The notes under the pieces were generated by a model, which was not told the DNA's origin, made no database searches, and saw only the letters and a program-made list of their open reading frames with translations. From an uncultured Litorilinea sp. (GTDB lineage Bacteria > Chloroflexota > Anaerolineae > Caldilineales > Caldilineaceae), in the NCBI GenBank assembly GCA_937922105.1, contig CAKZVN010000340.1, positions 1-27,562 on the forward strand: a DNA stretch of 27,562 bases, given 5' to 3'. The translations under genes and the position numbers were made by a program. How positions within the stretch are numbered: position 1 is the stretch's first letter; every line of letters starts with the position of its first letter. Of this stretch, positions 1-7,273 are shown piece after piece.

Positions 1-350
1 CAGAGCAGCGGTGCGACGCCGTAACCGCCCCCGACCAGCGCAATGTGCCGGTGGGCCGGTGTCCATTGGAAGCCGCGTCCGAAGGGCCCGCGCAGCCAGA
101 GCGTACCCCCTGGCGTGAGTTCATGGAGCAGGCGGCTGAAAGGGCCGACCGCAGTGACCATGAGGGTGAGCGGGTCGTGGTGGACCAGCGAGAAGGGCTT
201 TTCGTCGAAGCGTGGCAGCCAAGCCATGATGAATTGGCCCGGCGCAGCGGGCAACGCTCCCTCCAGAACCAGGGTCTTGGTGCGGTAGTTTTCGGGAATG
301 ATCTGCGCGACGGTGTAGGGTGTCGGCATGGTTGGAATGGCGGCGCTCAT
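1..350 (-). CDS. pyrK: Dihydroorotate dehydrogenase electron-transfer subunit (PyrK-like), 3' truncated by window edge
   Basis: Reading the minus strand from an ATG at 350 gives about 116 residues of a ferredoxin-reductase-like flavoprotein. PyrK passes electrons from dihydroorotate dehydrogenase PyrD through FAD and a [2Fe-2S] cluster to NAD+ in pyrimidine synthesis. Visible signs are a KPFSL segment near residues 51-55 (the FAD-binding R/K-P-F-S motif), a beta-barrel section ending TPGGTLWLRGPFGRGF, and VGGGYGVAPLL at 106-116, the start of the NAD-binding half. The cysteine cluster that would confirm PyrK lies beyond the edge. The start at 350 has a weak AAAGG upstream; an in-frame ATG at 329 has no Shine-Dalgarno. 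It lies 134 nt downstream of the ABC permease gene but has its own promoter candidate. A hydrogenase or sulfhydrogenase gamma subunit is the main alternative. Confidence 0.75.
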   Translation of the reverse strand, partial: MSAAIPTMPTPYTVAQIIPENYRTKTLVLEGALPAAPGQFIMAWLPRFDEKPFSLVHHDPLTLMVTAVGPFSRLLHELTPGGTLWLRGPFGRGFQWTPAHRHIALVGGGYGVAPLL

Positions 351-393
351 GCTCGGTGCCTTTGCGAACCGGAACGGATGGATTGCTTGGGCA

Positions 394-422
394 AGTCTAG
401 CGACAAAGGGTGGGAACGTCAA
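394..422 (-). promoter_or_regulatory. Sigma70-type promoter for pyrK
   Basis: On the minus strand TTGACG (417-422) is followed by a 17-bp spacer and TAGACT (394-399). Transcription would begin near 387 and leave a leader of about 37 nt before the ATG at 350. This suggests pyrK is transcribed separately from the ABC transporter upstream. Confidence 0.5.
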
Positions 423-484
423 TTTCATACGGCAGCGGGGTAAGCAGATATGTGGGGGAGCCGGTCGTGGTGCTTCCGCGCCGG

Positions 485-1231
485 TTAGGGCGCGAGGAAG
501 CGCCACGGCGCCAAGCACTGTTCCAGCCAGTCGGTGAGATAGTAGAGGATGAGACCCAGCAGGCTGAGCGCGACCACACCGGCATACATCTGGGGATAGG
601 CAACGCGGCCCCAACTCTGGATGAGGATGTAGTAACCCAAGCCGGAGGTGGTGGCGAAGCTCTCGGTGAAGAACAACACGGCGACGGCTGTGCCCACGCT
701 GACGCGCAGCGCCGTGAAGACCGCGGGAATGGTGGCAGGGAGATAGACGAAGCGAAAAAGGGCCAGGCGACCTGCGCCCAGTGAGCGCACGCTCATGAGC
801 AATTCGGGCCGGATGGCAGAGGCTTCGTCCCGCACGACGACCAGAATCTGGAAGAAGAGAATGAGTGCCAACAGCGCGATCTTGCTGGTGTCGCCCACGC
901 CCAACAAGAGCAAGAAGACCGGCAAGAGAACGACTTTGGGGATGGGATAGGTCAGGTAGATGAGGGGCGAGAAGAGCCGGTTGAGGCGCCGGCTTTGTCC
1001 GAGGGCAAGACCCGCGGGGACGCCCAACAGCAGCGCGACGATGATCCCGGCGACAACGCGCCAGGCACTGACCAGGAAGTGGCGTGTGAGATTGCCGTTG
1101 GCGACCTCGGCGACGAAGGTGCTCAACACAACGCGCGGCGGTGGAAAGACCGGGTTGGACAGAATCCAGGCAAGTGCCTGCCAGAGCAGGAGGAAGCTGA
1201 GCAGACCGAAGAGGAGTTGGCGCCAGCGCAT
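485..1231 (-). CDS. ABC transporter permease, SsuC/TauC/ThiX type
   Basis: This 248-residue inner-membrane permease belongs to the binding-protein-dependent transport family that serves nitrate, sulfonate, taurine and thiamine-precursor importers. It shows about six hydrophobic segments, starting with one near residues 6-24. The EAA-type cytoplasmic loop that contacts the ATPase is seen as MSVRSLGAGRLALFRFVYLP. The start is the ATG at 1231, with AAAGG eight bases upstream; a longer reading merges it with an out-of-frame shadow of the ATPase gene. The gene follows the ATPase gene by 28 nt and is third in the binding protein, ATPase, permease operon. Substrate cannot be read from the permease. 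Confidence 0.9.
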   Translation of the reverse strand: MRWRQLLFGLLSFLLLWQALAWILSNPVFPPPRVVLSTFVAEVANGNLTRHFLVSAWRVVAGIIVALLLGVPAGLALGQSRRLNRLFSPLIYLTYPIPKVVLLPVFLLLLGVGDTSKIALLALILFFQILVVVRDEASAIRPELLMSVRSLGAGRLALFRFVYLPATIPAVFTALRVSVGTAVAVLFFTESFATTSGLGYYILIQSWGRVAYPQMYAGVVALSLLGLILYYLTDWLEQCLAPWRFLAP

Positions 1232-1259
1232 GGCAAGGGCCTTTACATGAGCTGATGGG

Positions 1260-2078
1260 CTAGGCCGGCGTGGTTGCGGCGAGTTGGGTTTCGATCCGGC
1301 GGCATACGTCGAGATAGCGGGCGCTTGCGCGATGAGCCGGGGACCCGGCGCCGGGGTTGGCGATGATATACGGTTCACGGTTGGGCGGGTGGTTGAGCAG
1401 GAGGATTTGCTCGCCCAGGAACGCAGCTTCTTCGACGCTGTGGGTGACGAGGATGGTGGTGATGGCAAGCTCGGCTTGCAGCGCGGCGACGAGTTCTTGG
1501 AGGTCGGTGCGCGTGGCAAGGTCCAGGGCATTGAACGGCTCATCCATGAGCAGGAGATCGGGCTGTAACGCCAGGGCGCGCGCAATGGCGACACGCTGGC
1601 GTTGCCCACCGCTGAGTTGGGCAGGATACTTGCCGGCATCGGAGGCGAGGCCGAGACGTTCCAGCCAGCGGTCGGCGACGTGTAGGGGCAAGTCGGGTGG
1701 GTAAGGGCGCGGCTCACCGCGTCGCGCCTGTTTGCTGCGGTAGAAGTGACCGATGCGCAGGCCGAGACCGGCGTTTTCGCGCACGGTCGCCCAGGGCAGG
1801 AGACCGTGATCTTGGAGAATGAGACCGGTGCTGGCGCGCGGGCGCGGCACCGGTGTGCCGCCGATGAGAACTTCACCGGAGTCGGGCCGGCGCAGCCCTG
1901 CCAAGATGTAGAGCAGGGTGGTCTTGCCACACCCCGACGGGCCGACGATGGCCCACGTCTCTCCGCGCTGCACTTCCCAGTTGAAATCGGCAAAGACCGG
2001 CGTGCCGTCCAGCGTATAGCTAAAGTGAAGATGGCGCACCGCAACATGAGGTGCGACTAGAGAGACCGGCGCAGCCAT
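1260..2078 (-). CDS. ABC transporter ATP-binding protein, SsuB/TauB/ThiZ type
   Basis: This 272-residue cytoplasmic ATPase powers the importer encoded around it. All nucleotide-binding motifs are present: Walker A GPSGCGKT (46-53), Q-loop Gln89 in LILQDHGLLPW, signature LSGGQ (155-159), Walker B LLLMDEP (175-181), and the switch His213 in VTHSVEEA. The LPW pattern after the Q-loop is typical of the nitrate/sulfonate/taurine branch. The ATG at 2078 lies 7 nt after the stop of the binding-protein gene, consistent with coupled translation. An insertion-like stretch (about 112-132, rich in R, K and P) between the Q-loop and the signature makes it slightly longer than usual SsuB proteins. Confidence 0.93.
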   Translation of the reverse strand: MAAPVSLVAPHVAVRHLHFSYTLDGTPVFADFNWEVQRGETWAIVGPSGCGKTTLLYILAGLRRPDSGEVLIGGTPVPRPRASTGLILQDHGLLPWATVRENAGLGLRIGHFYRSKQARRGEPRPYPPDLPLHVADRWLERLGLASDAGKYPAQLSGGQRQRVAIARALALQPDLLLMDEPFNALDLATRTDLQELVAALQAELAITTILVTHSVEEAAFLGEQILLLNHPPNREPYIIANPGAGSPAHRASARYLDVCRRIETQLAATTPA

Positions 2079-2085
2079 GGGCGGG

Positions 2086-3051
2086 TCAACGGCGAAACGA
2101 ATCGTCCACTACGGCGGCGTAGTCCAGCGCGGTCTCGATCAGCCCTTTGGCTTGTAACCACTCCATGACATCGGCGACTTGTGCGGCGTCGGGAATTTGG
2201 GCGACCGGGAAAGGGGGCATGTCGTAGCGGTCCTGGAGCGGCTCGGGGACGCGCGTCTGCTGAATGAGAATGTTGCGATAGGCGGCGGGGTCGGCATTGA
2301 TGGCTTGAACGGCACGGTCCCACGCGGTGAGGAAGCGGCGCACGGCATCCGGTTTGGCGGCAATGAAGTCGCTGCGGCAGGCGAGGACACTGACCGCAAT
2401 GTCGGGACGCAAGGTGTCGTCGGCGAGCAGGGGCGCGCCTTGCAACCGGGCGAGCGCGGCTAGCGGGTCGGGCAAGACTGCGGCGTCCAACTGGTTGTTC
2501 ATGAGCAACTCGAGGCGGACGGGCAACTGGGGCACGTTGGTGCGCGTGATGCGCGCGGTATCAACGCCCGCGGTAGCCAGGATGCGGTCGTTCCAATAGT
2601 CAATGATGGTGTTCTCGCTGATGCCGATGTTGGCGCCTGCGAGCTGGGCGAGGTCGGTGAGATTGCCGTCGGGCGCGCCCAGGAGGTAGAAGAGCGGCTG
2701 TTCTGCGGTCGCCTGGCGTGCAGTGGCGATGACGCGCATGGACATGGCAGGGGAGACGTTGGTCAAGATGACACCGTGAAGGTCGGTCAATTCGCAATCG
2801 GCGACCGCAGTCTGGACGACGGTGCTGCGCTCGGCTGCGCTGCTGACGGGGACCGCGGTCGCGGTGACGCCCGCACTGCGGAAGAAGCCCTCTTCCTGCG
2901 CAACATAGAAGGGGACGCTGTCGGTGATGGGCAACAGCGCAATGCGTAACTCAGGGGTGGACGACACAATTGGGCCGCTTACCGGGGCAGGGCTGACCGC
3001 GCAGCCCGCGCTCAAGACGGCGAGAAGCAGGGCATAGACGATGCGGTGCAT
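2086..3051 (-). CDS. NMT1/THI5-like substrate-binding lipoprotein of ABC importer
   Basis: This 321-residue lipoprotein captures the substrate outside the membrane. It has a signal peptide with lipobox LSAGC, so Cys17 would be the lipidated N-terminus. The mature part begins with LRIALLPITDSVPFYVAQEEGFF, the usual first strand and helix of SsuA/ThiY/NMT1 proteins, and later has the family-like segment ELLMNNQLDAAVLPDP. The start is the ATG at 3051, preceded by AAGAAG at a spacing of 9; upstream in-frame codons are leader sequence. Known ligands in the family include sulfonates, nitrate, taurine, riboflavin and hydroxymethylpyrimidine. No recognised TPP element was found, so the ligand is open. 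It is the first gene of its operon and is preceded by a structured leader. Confidence 0.88.
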   Translation of the reverse strand: MHRIVYALLLAVLSAGCAVSPAPVSGPIVSSTPELRIALLPITDSVPFYVAQEEGFFRSAGVTATAVPVSSAAERSTVVQTAVADCELTDLHGVILTNVSPAMSMRVIATARQATAEQPLFYLLGAPDGNLTDLAQLAGANIGISENTIIDYWNDRILATAGVDTARITRTNVPQLPVRLELLMNNQLDAAVLPDPLAALARLQGAPLLADDTLRPDIAVSVLACRSDFIAAKPDAVRRFLTAWDRAVQAINADPAAYRNILIQQTRVPEPLQDRYDMPPFPVAQIPDAAQVADVMEWLQAKGLIETALDYAAVVDDSFRR

Positions 3052-3092
3052 GGGATGGGACTTCTTTCTATAGCTATTGTGTGTACGAGCCG

Positions 3093-3121
3093 GAGCAGCC
3101 GGACAGACGCCGGCGCTGCTC
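3093..3121 (-). promoter_or_regulatory. Hairpin close to the start of the binding-protein gene
   Basis: GAGCAGC (3093-3099) pairs with GCTGCTC (3115-3121); inner GCCGG/CCGGC pairing is an alternative. It lies between the multi-stem leader and the ribosome-binding site. No U-tract follows, so it could be a translation-control or expression-platform stem rather than an intrinsic terminator. Confidence 0.45.
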
Positions 3122-3138
3122 TCGTCGCGTCCAGGTTC

Positions 3139-3272
3139 TGTCTGCAAACCGTCCTTCTATGCCGACAGGTGAAGCATCCCGGCTGTCACGCTGGAGGATA
3201 TGCTTCCCTTCCGCAGACTCAGGACTAGCCGGCTGAGTCCCAGGATGACGACGCGTAACGACTTTGCAGACA
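3139..3272 (-). ncRNA. Multi-stem structured leader RNA, candidate riboswitch of unassigned class
   Basis: A perfect 10-bp pairing, TGTCTGCAAA (3139-3148) with TTTGCAGACA (3263-3272), closes a 134-nt domain. Inside are two perfect 7-bp hairpins: GACTCAG/CTGAGTC (3216-3222 and 3233-3239, 10-nt loop) and GAAGCAT/ATGCTTC (3171-3177 and 3200-3206, 22-nt loop). The second can rearrange to use ATCC/GGAT. On the minus strand the domain begins about 30 nt after a likely transcription start and is followed by another hairpin before the binding-protein gene. A closing helix holding a multibranch loop, in the leader of a transporter operon, resembles metabolite-sensing RNAs. I compared it by eye with TPP, cobalamin, FMN, SAM, guanidine and ZTP consensus elements and found no convincing match. 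Confidence 0.5.
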
Positions 3273-3302
3273 CGACCCTGGCGCGGTGATCGGTTTACGT
3301 CA

Positions 3303-3320
3303 TGTGCATGATATAGCACA
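3303..3320 (-). promoter_or_regulatory. Extended -10 promoter with overlapping dyad for the ABC importer operon
   Basis: On the minus strand TGCTATATC (3310-3318) matches the extended -10 pattern TGn-TATAAT; no good -35 is present. It sits inside an interrupted dyad, TGTGC-8-GCACA (3303-3320), which could be an operator. Transcription would start near 3303, giving a leader of roughly 250 nt that contains the structured element. Confidence 0.4.
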
Positions 3321-3414
3321 ACGCAACACGGCCCAAGCCGGGAATATGCCGCCGATTCGGATTCCCGATGTAAGGCAGGCTAGCGGTGCAATTAAGCGAC
3401 TTTATACGCTTGGG

Positions 3415-3426
3415 GGACAGATGTCC
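3415..3426. promoter_or_regulatory. Small palindrome upstream of feoA
   Basis: GGACAGATGTCC is a 5-2-5 dyad eight bases downstream of a TATACG hexamer (3402-3407). It is a candidate repressor site (iron-responsive Fur or DtxR type would fit the context), but it does not match either consensus in detail. Confidence 0.25.
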
Positions 3427-3498
3427 TGCGCGAGGGGGGCGGATGTCCCGAGGACGCGCGCCCGGAAGTGTGTCATGATGGGGCCGGTGCAGCGGTGC

Positions 3499-3519
3499 AC
3501 ACATCGTACACACATCGTA
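3499..3519. repeat. Tandem 10-bp repeat, 11-bp period, upstream of feoA
   Basis: ACACATCGTA occurs at 3499-3508 and again at 3510-3519. The 11-bp spacing is about one helical turn, which suits a DNA-binding protein contacting one face. It lies 34 bp before the feoA start. Confidence 0.4.
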
Positions 3520-3552
3520 GACGAAAAGTCTATTGCGAGGGAGATGTGATCC

Positions 3553-3801
3553 ATGACGGGAGCCGAGATTTCGCTGGCAGCCTTGCAACCGGGACAGCAG
3601 GCGACCATTGTGCGGGTGCGCGGGCCGGTCGCGGCGCGGCGGCGCATGCTGGAGATGGGGTTAGTGCGCGGGGAGATCATCACGGTACAGCGCCTGGCAC
3701 CGCTGGGCGACCCGGTCGAGTATATCGTGAAGGGCTACCATTTGTCGTTGCGGCGGCGCGACGCGGCGAACATAGACGTGAAAGTGGCGGCAGAGCCATG
3801 A
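3553..3801 (+). CDS. feoA: Ferrous iron transport protein A
   Basis: This 82-residue cytoplasmic SH3-like protein assists the ferrous iron transporter FeoB. The order of elements is typical: an N-terminal strand region (SLAALQPGQQATIVRV), the RRRMLEMGLVRGEIITVQRLAPLGDP core, and the closing YHLSLRRRDAANIDV segment. Length is normal for FeoA (75-85). The ATG at 3553 follows a GAGGGAG ribosome-binding site. Its stop overlaps the next start as ATGA (3798-3801), so FeoA and the FeoB G-domain should be made in a coupled way. Confidence 0.95.
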   Translation: MTGAEISLAALQPGQQATIVRVRGPVAARRRMLEMGLVRGEIITVQRLAPLGDPVEYIVKGYHLSLRRRDAANIDVKVAAEP

Positions 3802-4328
3802 ACGCGGACATGGTGATTGCGTTGGCGGGCAACCCCAATGCAGGCAAGACAACCCTTTTCAATGCCTTGACCGGGTCGCGGCAACATGTGGGCAATTGGC
3901 CCGGTAAGACGGTGGAAAAGAAAGAGGGAATCTTTCGCCGGCAAGGAGTCACCGTGCGTGTGGTGGATTTGCCGGGGACCTATAGTTTGACCGCCTATTC
4001 GCCCGAAGAAGTGATCGCGCGTGATTTCATCCTCCACGAGCGGCCCGACCTGGTGGTCAATGTGGTGGATGCGAGCAATCTGGAACGCAATCTTTACTTG
4101 ACGGTGCAACTGTTGGAATTGGGCGCACCTTTGTTGCTGGCGCTTAACCAGATGGATATGGCGCGCGCGGCGGGGATCGAGATTGACCGGGAGAAGCTAT
4201 CCGTGTTGCTAGGTGGTGTGCCGATTGTGGAGACGGTGGGTAATCGCGAGCAGGGCATCACGGCGCTGCTGGATCGCATCGTCGCGGAGGCGGGACGGAG
4301 GGCGGCGCAGAAGGAGGGGCAGGCATGA
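3798..4328 (+). CDS. feoB: FeoB N-terminal GTPase domain as a stand-alone protein
   Basis: This 176-residue protein is the G domain of FeoB without the membrane part. Visible motifs are G1 GNPNAGKT (11-18), the G2 region around Thr38 in WPGKTVEKKEG, G3 DLPG (57-60), G4 NQMD (117-120) and a G5-like segment near 145-149. GTP hydrolysis gates Fe2+ uptake. The start ATG overlaps the feoA stop (ATGA) and the stop TGA overlaps the next ATG (ATGA at 4325-4328). The next protein begins with the helical insulation domain that in usual FeoB follows directly. Because coding potential is intact on both sides and the junction falls on a domain boundary with a clean overlap, this looks like a natural split rather than a sequencing frameshift, though the latter is not fully excluded. 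Confidence 0.92.
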   Translation: MNADMVIALAGNPNAGKTTLFNALTGSRQHVGNWPGKTVEKKEGIFRRQGVTVRVVDLPGTYSLTAYSPEEVIARDFILHERPDLVVNVVDASNLERNLYLTVQLLELGAPLLLALNQMDMARAAGIEIDREKLSVLLGGVPIVETVGNREQGITALLDRIVAEAGRRAAQKEGQA

Positions 4329-6049
4329 CATGGGCAGCACAGGCCTGGGGTGTGCGCGGAAGTGAACGCGCCGTCCATATTCATTATGGCGAGGAGATTC
4401 AGCGCGAAGTGGCGAGTCTGGCGGCGCGGATCGCGGCGGACTCGACCCTGGCGACACACTATCCGCCACGCTGGTTGGCGCTCAAGCTGCTGGAGGGGGA
4501 AGCCGACTTGACAGCCCGGGTAGCCGCATTGCCCCAGGGCGCGGCGTTGGTTGCGGAGGCGCGCCGCGCTGGCGAACGCCTCGAGGCGATCTACGGGGAT
4601 AGCGTGGAGATCGCGTTGGCTGATGCGCGCTATGGGTTCATCCACGGTGTGGCGTTGGAGGTGCAACGGCGCGCGCCGACGGCGCGCTACGACATGACGG
4701 AGCGGATTGATCGTATCGCCGCGCATCGGGTGTTGGGGCTGCCGATCTTTTTGGGGGTGATGTATGTGATGTTCAAACTGGTGGTGGACGTGTCGGCTCC
4801 CTTTCTGGACTGGGTGGACGGCGTGATTCAAGGCCCGGTGAGCCGGTGGGCAGGCGTGTTGCTCGGGCTGGTCGGTGTGCCGGAATGGGTCCATGCGCTG
4901 GTGCGCGACGGGATCATTGCGGGCGTCGGCGCGGTTCTTGTGTTTGTACCTGTGCTTTTTCTGCTGTATCTCTTCCTCACTTTTTTGGAAGATTCCGGCT
5001 ACATGGCGCGTGTGGCCTTTGTCATGGACAAACTCATGAGTTTCACGGGGCTGCACGGCAAGAGTTTCATTCCGCTGATTCTCGGTTTCGGCTGTGCGGT
5101 TCCGGCGATCTATGCGACGCGCACGCTGGAGAATGAGCGGGACCGCATTGTGACCGGGCTGTTGGTGCCGTTGATGTCTTGTTCGGCGCGATTGCCGGTC
5201 TATGTACTCTTCGGCCTAGCCTTTTTCCCACGTCATGCGGATTGGTTGATCCTGGCGTTGTATGTGAGCGGAATCCTGTTGGCGGGGGGTGTGGGTTGGC
5301 TGTTCGGCAGGACACTGCTGCGCAGCGCCCCGCACGCGCTCTTTGCGCTGGAACTGCCGCCCTACCGGTTGCCGACCCTGAAGGGGCTGTTACTGCACAC
5401 GTGGGATAAGACCAAGGAGTTTGTCCATAAGGCCGGTACCGTGATCTTGGCGGTGTCGGTGGTGCTGTGGGTGTTGATGAATATGCCGTGGGGTGTGGAG
5501 GAGGCACGGGAAAGTTGGTTCGGTCGCGCCGCGGCGACGATTGCACCGGTCTTTGCGCCGGCAGGATTCGGGACCTGGGAGGCGAGCGGCGCGTTGATGA
5601 CAGGATTTATTGCCAAGGAGATTGTGGTCAGTACCATGTCCCAGGTTTATTTGGGCGCAGAGTCCACCGGTGAAGCGGCGGTACGTGCGGAGGAACCGCC
5701 TACGCTGGGTGAGGAGATCGGCGGTATCCTCGGCGGCTTTGTATGGGCGGCGGTGGATGCAGGGAAAATCCTGGTCAGCTTGGTTCCCGGTATCAATCTG
5801 GTGGACGCGGAGGCCGAGGTCGAGGACTTAGCCTTGACGCGCGCGTTGGGAGCGCACTTCTCGACCGCTGCGGCGTTGGCTTTCTTGGTCTTTGTGCTGG
5901 TCTATACACCTTGTGTGGCGACGCTGGGTGCGATCCGCAGCGAGTACGGCTGGAAATGGTTGTGGGTTTCGGCAAGCTATCAGCTGGCGCTGGCTTGGGT
6001 GTTGGCGGTGATGGTTTACCAGGGTAGTCACTTTTTGGGGTGGGGCTGA
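4325..6049 (+). CDS. feoB: FeoB membrane permease (C-terminal part of split FeoB)
   Basis: This 574-residue inner-membrane protein forms the iron path of FeoB. Residues about 20-110 are a soluble helical region matching the GDI or insulation domain. After residue 130 come the Gate and core regions with many membrane segments. Diagnostic FeoB motifs are LEDSGYMARVAFVMD, GFGCAVPA (about 255-262), SCSARLPVY (about 285-293) and FIAKEIVVSTM. The conserved cysteines in GCAVP and SCSARLP are present. It overlaps the G-domain gene by four bases (ATGA) and feoC by one base (TGATG). An acidic cytoplasmic loop follows Gate 2, as in many FeoB proteins. Confidence 0.95.
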   Translation: MTWAAQAWGVRGSERAVHIHYGEEIQREVASLAARIAADSTLATHYPPRWLALKLLEGEADLTARVAALPQGAALVAEARRAGERLEAIYGDSVEIALADARYGFIHGVALEVQRRAPTARYDMTERIDRIAAHRVLGLPIFLGVMYVMFKLVVDVSAPFLDWVDGVIQGPVSRWAGVLLGLVGVPEWVHALVRDGIIAGVGAVLVFVPVLFLLYLFLTFLEDSGYMARVAFVMDKLMSFTGLHGKSFIPLILGFGCAVPAIYATRTLENERDRIVTGLLVPLMSCSARLPVYVLFGLAFFPRHADWLILALYVSGILLAGGVGWLFGRTLLRSAPHALFALELPPYRLPTLKGLLLHTWDKTKEFVHKAGTVILAVSVVLWVLMNMPWGVEEARESWFGRAAATIAPVFAPAGFGTWEASGALMTGFIAKEIVVSTMSQVYLGAESTGEAAVRAEEPPTLGEEIGGILGGFVWAAVDAGKILVSLVPGINLVDAEAEVEDLALTRALGAHFSTAAALAFLVFVLVYTPCVATLGAIRSEYGWKWLWVSASYQLALAWVLAVMVYQGSHFLGWG

Positions 6050-6342
6050 TGCTCAAGCAGATACTGGCACAATTTGCCGCGAGTGACCGCCCTCTGTGCG
6101 CCGCTGATGTGGGACAAATGCTTGGGGTGGAAAGCCGCGCGATGGAGGGGATGTTGGCGACACTGGCGCGCGCGGGGCGATTGGAGGAGGTTGCGGCGGA
6201 TGTCTGCGGGCGTTGTCCGGTGCGCGGGGCATGTTTTGTGATGGGCGAGCGGCAAGGTCCGCACTACCGTTTGGCGCAGAGCGCGGCGCGCCGCATGATG
6301 CCGGCAGAAGTGGCGCGGGCGGCGTGCGACCTGGTAGAATGA
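6049..6342 (+). CDS. feoC: FeoC-like winged-helix protein with Cys cluster
   Basis: This 97-residue protein has a winged-helix N-terminal half (about 1-48) and a C53-x2-C56-x5-C62 cluster (CGRCPVRGAC) that resembles the cysteine motif of FeoC, which can carry an iron-sulfur cluster. FeoC is thought to stabilise or regulate FeoB. The start ATG at 6049 shares a base with the feoB stop (TGATG); a GTG at 6040 is in frame but lies inside feoB. The position directly after feoB supports the call. It is somewhat longer than the enterobacterial form (about 78 residues). Confidence 0.82.
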   Translation: MLKQILAQFAASDRPLCAADVGQMLGVESRAMEGMLATLARAGRLEEVAADVCGRCPVRGACFVMGERQGPHYRLAQSAARRMMPAEVARAACDLVE

Positions 6343-6388
6343 GGGCGACCCTCTCTTATCCATAGCCCATCCATCGAATGGAGCCGAC

Positions 6389-7204
6389 ATGTTTGCACTT
6401 GGCAATCGTGACCTGGAAGTTGCAATTCTGGACCCTGTTGCCGACCGTGATCGCTTCGGTGTGCGCTATTGCACCGGCGGTTATATCTATCAGATCACCG
6501 ATGCGCGCGTTGGAGAGTTGATGAGCGGGCCGACGTTCCCGGACAGTTTCAACTGGTTTGACGGGCAGGGCATCCCGGATGCGTTTCACCTGAGTCCGCT
6601 GCGCGAGGCGAACTCCAGCGAGCCGGTGGCGTTGGTATTGGGGATCGGCCTGTGCGATATGGCGGCGCGGGAAGTGCGCGAATTCTGTGACTGGGAAATC
6701 ACCCAGAGCGACGGGAGCATCACCATGCGCACCGAGCATCGTTTCGGGTCATTTGCAGTGGACCTGGAGCGGACGGTCGGTTTGGCGGGGCGGACAGTGC
6801 GCTCGACGACGCGCGTCCACAATCGCGGGGGCGCGCCGATCCCGCTGCGCTGGTATCCCCACCCCTTTTACCCGCAGCCGGCAGAGGACGCGCTGATCAA
6901 ACTCAACATCCCGTTGGCGCAGGTGGACGACGCGGGATACGGTCTGGGCGCGGACGGTTTCCTCACGCGACGCAATTGGCCGTGGGACAAGGGCTATTTC
7001 TTGGCGCTGGACCATGGGGCGACGGTTCCGCTGGTGGTGCTCCAGAAGCATCCCAAACTGGGGTTGGTGGCAGGCAGTTGCAGCTATATTCCCAACTTTT
7101 TCCCGATCTGGGGCAACCCGCGCACCTTTTCCTGGGAGCCGTATTTGGAGCGGGGAATCGGCAGCGGGCAGGCGCTGAGTTGGTGGATTGATTACGATTT
7201 CTAA
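6389..7204 (+). CDS. Aldose 1-epimerase-like protein (galactose mutarotase superfamily)
   Basis: This 271-residue cytoplasmic protein appears to be a beta-sandwich of the GalM-like superfamily, which interconverts sugar anomers. Support: RYCTGGYIYQITD near the N-terminus, a central HNRGGAPIPLRWYPHPFYPQP segment where His158 in HPFYP sits where GalM proteins have their catalytic HP(Y/F)F histidine, and the C-terminal SWWIDYDF. The ATG at 6389 has TGGAG six bases upstream. It starts 46 nt after feoC on the same strand and may be cotranscribed, though it has no obvious link to iron. The exact sugar is unknown, and some proteins of this fold have other roles. Confidence 0.65.
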   Translation: MFALGNRDLEVAILDPVADRDRFGVRYCTGGYIYQITDARVGELMSGPTFPDSFNWFDGQGIPDAFHLSPLREANSSEPVALVLGIGLCDMAAREVREFCDWEITQSDGSITMRTEHRFGSFAVDLERTVGLAGRTVRSTTRVHNRGGAPIPLRWYPHPFYPQPAEDALIKLNIPLAQVDDAGYGLGADGFLTRRNWPWDKGYFLALDHGATVPLVVLQKHPKLGLVAGSCSYIPNFFPIWGNPRTFSWEPYLERGIGSGQALSWWIDYDF

Positions 7205-7239
7205 CTGCGAATCCTTCTGTCGAAATAGGAGTGCTATCG

Positions 7240-7270
7240 GGCAGCGCCGGGTGACAAACCCGGCGCTGCC
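7240..7270. terminator. Hairpin between convergent genes, likely bidirectional terminator
   Basis: GGCAGCGCCGGGT (7240-7252) and ACCCGGCGCTGCC (7258-7270) form a perfect 13-bp stem with a 5-nt loop. It sits in the 69-bp space between the mutarotase-like gene and the convergent permease gene. There is no long U-tract on either strand, so termination may be weak, or the stem may protect the 3' ends. Confidence 0.7.
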
Positions 7271-7273
7271 GTG

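Noticed and set aside
485..2047. A 520-codon open frame spanning both the permease and ATPase genes
   Set aside because: Only its last 248 residues are permease-like; the upstream part is an out-of-frame shadow of the ATPase gene, which has intact motifs in its own frame.
3271..3278. GGGTCGTG on the minus strand, resembling the start of the ZTP (pfl) riboswitch
   Set aside because: The rest of the consensus, especially the conserved CCGCCTGGGC segment, was not found downstream, so the match is taken as chance.
3052..3303. TPP riboswitch expected before a THI5-like transporter
   Set aside because: Neither the CTGAGA core nor the GAACCTGAT segment of the TPP consensus could be found.
3286..3549. 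Small plus-strand open frame in the feo upstream region
   Set aside because: No ribosome-binding site or recognisable sequence, and it overlaps promoter-like elements.
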